Below, one piece after another: positions 43,328 to 45,113 of a DNA stretch of 45,113 nucleotides (positions are counted from its first letter, which is position 1; each line of letters begins with the position of its first letter). Under the pieces are notes generated by a model. The model was not told the origin of the DNA, did not search any database, and worked only from the letters and a program-made list of their open reading frames with translations. Location: IMG/VR virus record IMGVR_UViG_3300025097_002655, positions 1 through 45,113 of that record. One strand, 5' to 3'. The stretch is from a virus. Both the position numbers and the translations under genes were made by a program.

Positions 43328-43362
43328 CTTATTTATTCTTACTTATATGCTAGCAGAGTTTT

Positions 43363-43429
43363 AAGCTGTTATAGTTAGAATAAAGTAGTAAGAAGTAAAG
43401 AATAGTTTAGATTAGTTGTTAAACAGCTT
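43363..43429 (-). repeat. Inverted repeat in the tmRNA upstream region
   Basis: AAGCTGTT at 43363-43370 and its exact complement AACAGCTT at 43422-43429, 51 bp apart. If the distal promoter is used, the two arms could form a stem in the leader RNA. No U-tract follows. The spacer is very AT-rich. Confidence 0.55.
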
Positions 43430-43435
43430 GCAGCT

Positions 43436-43463
43436 ATTATAACGAGCCCTGAGAAAGTGTTAA
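43436..43463 (-). promoter_or_regulatory. Second sigma70-like promoter, distal to tmRNA
   Basis: Minus-strand TTAACA (43458-43463), a 16-bp spacer and a perfect TATAAT (43436-43441), ten bases after the stop codon of the acidic-protein gene. It would add about 140 nt of leader to the tmRNA. Its near-consensus quality and lack of any coding gene before the tmRNA argue that it is real, but it is unproven. Confidence 0.6.
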
Positions 43464-43472
43464 GTTTTATTT

Positions 43473-44264
43473 TTAAAGTTCTAAGCCGAGATCTGCTTCG
43501 CCGGCTGGGGCGTCGGGTGCGAATTCGCTGCCGGCAGATGCAGTGTCATGCTTCTCTTCTTCATATTCCTTGGTAGAAACATCTGGAAGCTCATTGGCCA
43601 ACTCATCTTCAAACTTATCAAAATAGAGGAGAAGATTCGTAAGCAGGTACTCATAAAACATATTACGGTCTTCATCGTCCGCCAATAGGTCATAGGCGTC
43701 TACTATTTGTTTTTCTATTTTTTTAAATGTTTCCGCAGCAAAGTTGCGACCTGTTTCATTTTGATCGTCAACTCTTACAAACTCATCTTCTACTGGTGCG
43801 GAGTCCTCGATATCGATGAACTCACCTTCGACGGATTCGGCTGCCTCATCATCAACAACCATAGCTACTTTTTCTAAAAGGATATCGGCATCAATTTCAT
43901 ACTCAAAGCGTTCTTGGACGTCTTCTGCGTCTTTATTAACTTCAATCGGACGTAAAGTATTCTTAACAGCGTGGATTATATGAGTCCTAAATGACTGCCT
44001 CTGCGCTTCTGAAGTAGTAAGCATTTTGTAACCATCTCCCAGGACAGGTACGATGCTTTTTAATAAATCAGCTAGCACATTTATTCCAGTAAAGCTATTT
44101 GGCTCTTCTGTGCCTGTTTCCGTTTCAAGTATCATCCGACGAATTACTTTTCGAAGCTTACCTTCATTCTGTCTTTGTTCTAGGATCTTATTTTTAATTC
44201 TTTTACGAACGTGTTCGCGAATTACTTGTTCGGCTATCATTTGTTGTCTATCTATATTTTTCAT
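43473..44264 (-). CDS. Acidic conserved phage protein (263 aa)
   Basis: A basic helical N-terminus (IREHVRKRIKNKILEQRQNE), a middle segment FTGINVLADLLKSIVPVLGD followed by MLTTSEAQRQSFRTHIIHAV, then a strongly acidic, low-complexity C-terminal half (FIDIEDSAPVEDEFVRVDD) and an Ala/Asp/Glu-rich end. No family I can name; the INVLADLLK block resembles proteins found in large marine T4-like phages near head genes. The frame starts ten bases after the neighbour. The charge pattern suggests a scaffold, assembly or DNA-mimic-like role; function unknown. Confidence 0.75.
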   Translation of the reverse strand: MKNIDRQQMIAEQVIREHVRKRIKNKILEQRQNEGKLRKVIRRMILETETGTEEPNSFTGINVLADLLKSIVPVLGDGYKMLTTSEAQRQSFRTHIIHAVKNTLRPIEVNKDAEDVQERFEYEIDADILLEKVAMVVDDEAAESVEGEFIDIEDSAPVEDEFVRVDDQNETGRNFAAETFKKIEKQIVDAYDLLADDEDRNMFYEYLLTNLLLYFDKFEDELANELPDVSTKEYEEEKHDTASAGSEFAPDAPAGEADLGLEL

Positions 44265-44274
44265 AGTATTATAA

Positions 44275-45087
44275 TTACTTCCGCCTTTGTCGTTTTGCCC
44301 GCTTAACTTTAGGTTTTTTTACTTTACCGGGAGTATAGGGGTTATAGGTATTGGGTGGACCGAAGCCAGAACCACCGCCAGAAACGGCTCCGGATCCCAT
44401 CGCCGAGATCTCGTCTATCATAAAGTCTACGTGCTCGTTATATGATTCGTTTGGATGAAAAATATTCCATATTTCATCTGAATCGATAACTTTTGGTACA
44501 AAAGTATTGAAAAGGACAGCGTCATTCATGGCTATAGCTTCTCTAGCATCTTCACCATTGTAAGGGGTTCCATCTGGACGGCTCACTGGGTCTTCTTCTA
44601 TTAGTTCGACACTTACTCCGGGATTATTTCTTTCAGCATAAGATTGAGCGCCCTCAAAGCGCGTGTCTCCAAAATCTTTACTACTCTTAATAAGCATGAT
44701 AGTATCTCCAGAGCGAGCCTTGACGGGATCAGCTACATATTCGTAGACTGAAGTAATTGGACTACGGTAGTCTGCGATTTCGACTTGAATATTATCGGGA
44801 GCGTCAGGAGAATCTAAAAACTTATTCCAAATACTTAGAGATTGCTGAGGATTAACCTCAGGTTTGGAAGAGGGTGAAATTAATATGACCAACTCATCTA
44901 CATCTTTTCTTTTGGCTACTTTTTTTGCAAATTCATAATGTCCTCGGTGAGGTGGTTTAAACTTGCCTGGGAAGAGGGCTATTCTTTTCCCGCTTTGGTC
45001 GCCAGAATTAGTTAACCCTGGAGTATAGGCCGCTTCTTTGACCAATGTTTCCCCAAGTCCTTGGTCTTGTGATATTTGTTGGGTCAT
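44275..45087 (-). CDS. Nucleotidyltransferase-fold protein, NadM/NMNAT-like, start possibly outside the window
   Basis: KRIALFPGKFKPPHRGHYEF carries the HxGH motif; LVILISPSSK and the Thr/Gly-rich PYNGEDAREAI segment fit the adenylyl/cytidylyltransferase fold of NMN adenylyltransferases. The C-terminal about 50 residues are a Gly-rich linker with a strongly basic end (KVKKPKVKRAKRQRRK), not part of the enzyme. I see a usable ATG at 45087, but the frame stays open to the window edge without a stop, so the true start may lie upstream and the gene may be partial. NAD salvage enzymes of this kind occur in phages; a structural-fold role is the alternative. Confidence 0.75.
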   Translation of the reverse strand: MTQQISQDQGLGETLVKEAAYTPGLTNSGDQSGKRIALFPGKFKPPHRGHYEFAKKVAKRKDVDELVILISPSSKPEVNPQQSLSIWNKFLDSPDAPDNIQVEIADYRSPITSVYEYVADPVKARSGDTIMLIKSSKDFGDTRFEGAQSYAERNNPGVSVELIEEDPVSRPDGTPYNGEDAREAIAMNDAVLFNTFVPKVIDSDEIWNIFHPNESYNEHVDFMIDEISAMGSGAVSGGGSGFGPPNTYNPYTPGKVKKPKVKRAKRQRRK

Positions 45088-45113
45088 TTCTTGCCCAATC
45101 GTGTCAGAATTCT

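Overview
The window reads as a segment of a tailed, contractile-tail (myovirus, T4-like in the broad sense) bacteriophage genome. All recognisable genes lie on the minus strand, so transcription runs from high to low coordinates. They are packed tightly, with many ATGA or GTGA stop/start overlaps. Recognisable phage hallmarks are a GPW/gp25-like baseplate protein, a gp6-like baseplate wedge protein, an M23 peptidase beside them, a gp55-like late sigma factor and a PIN-PhoH protein. The length of the structural proteins (3361, 2038 and more than 701 residues) points to a large, probably environmental phage. The tmRNA resembles proteobacterial ssrA and the sugar genes suit a Gram-negative surface, so the host is probably a Gram-negative bacterium. 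I cannot name the phage or the host.

Layout in transcription order (right to left). (1) 45.1-43.5 kb: a nucleotidyltransferase-fold protein and an acidic hypothetical protein. (2) 43.5-42.9 kb: the only sizeable non-protein region, holding two sigma70-like promoters, a complete 324-nt tmRNA gene with encoded CCA and its own tag peptide, and a strong intrinsic terminator. (3) 42.9-40.1 kb: PIN-PhoH, an HExxH metallopeptidase and a Cas4/RecB-like nuclease. (4) 40.1-35.5 kb: two GT4 glycosyltransferases, a GT9-like (heptosyltransferase-like) protein, and an ADP-heptose synthase split into separate nucleotidyltransferase and PfkB kinase genes. (5) 35.5-29.4 kb: a DUF115-like protein, a cupin, two NeuB-family synthases flanking two SDR dehydrogenases and a CMP-sugar cytidylyltransferase, then a second DUF115/Maf-like protein. 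(6) 29.4-27.1 kb: an AT-rich group with an unknown protein, an MNT-like nucleotidyltransferase, a one-HKD phospholipase-D-like protein, a small orphan and a HAD phosphatase. (7) 27.1-25.3 kb: a small T4-like block with a zinc ribbon, a membrane/coiled-coil protein, the gp55-like sigma factor and a small acidic protein. (8) 25.3-1 kb: the baseplate and tail module.

How the parts may work together: the sigma factor sits directly before the late structural genes. The sugar genes supply parts of a nonulosonic (sialic-acid-like) pathway and a heptose pathway, plus transferases, but early steps are missing and would have to come from the host. The products could decorate the virion or remodel the host surface. 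The tmRNA next to PIN-PhoH suggests a phage-owned RNA-turnover and ribosome-rescue pair. These functional links are inferences; domain identities come from motifs read by eye.
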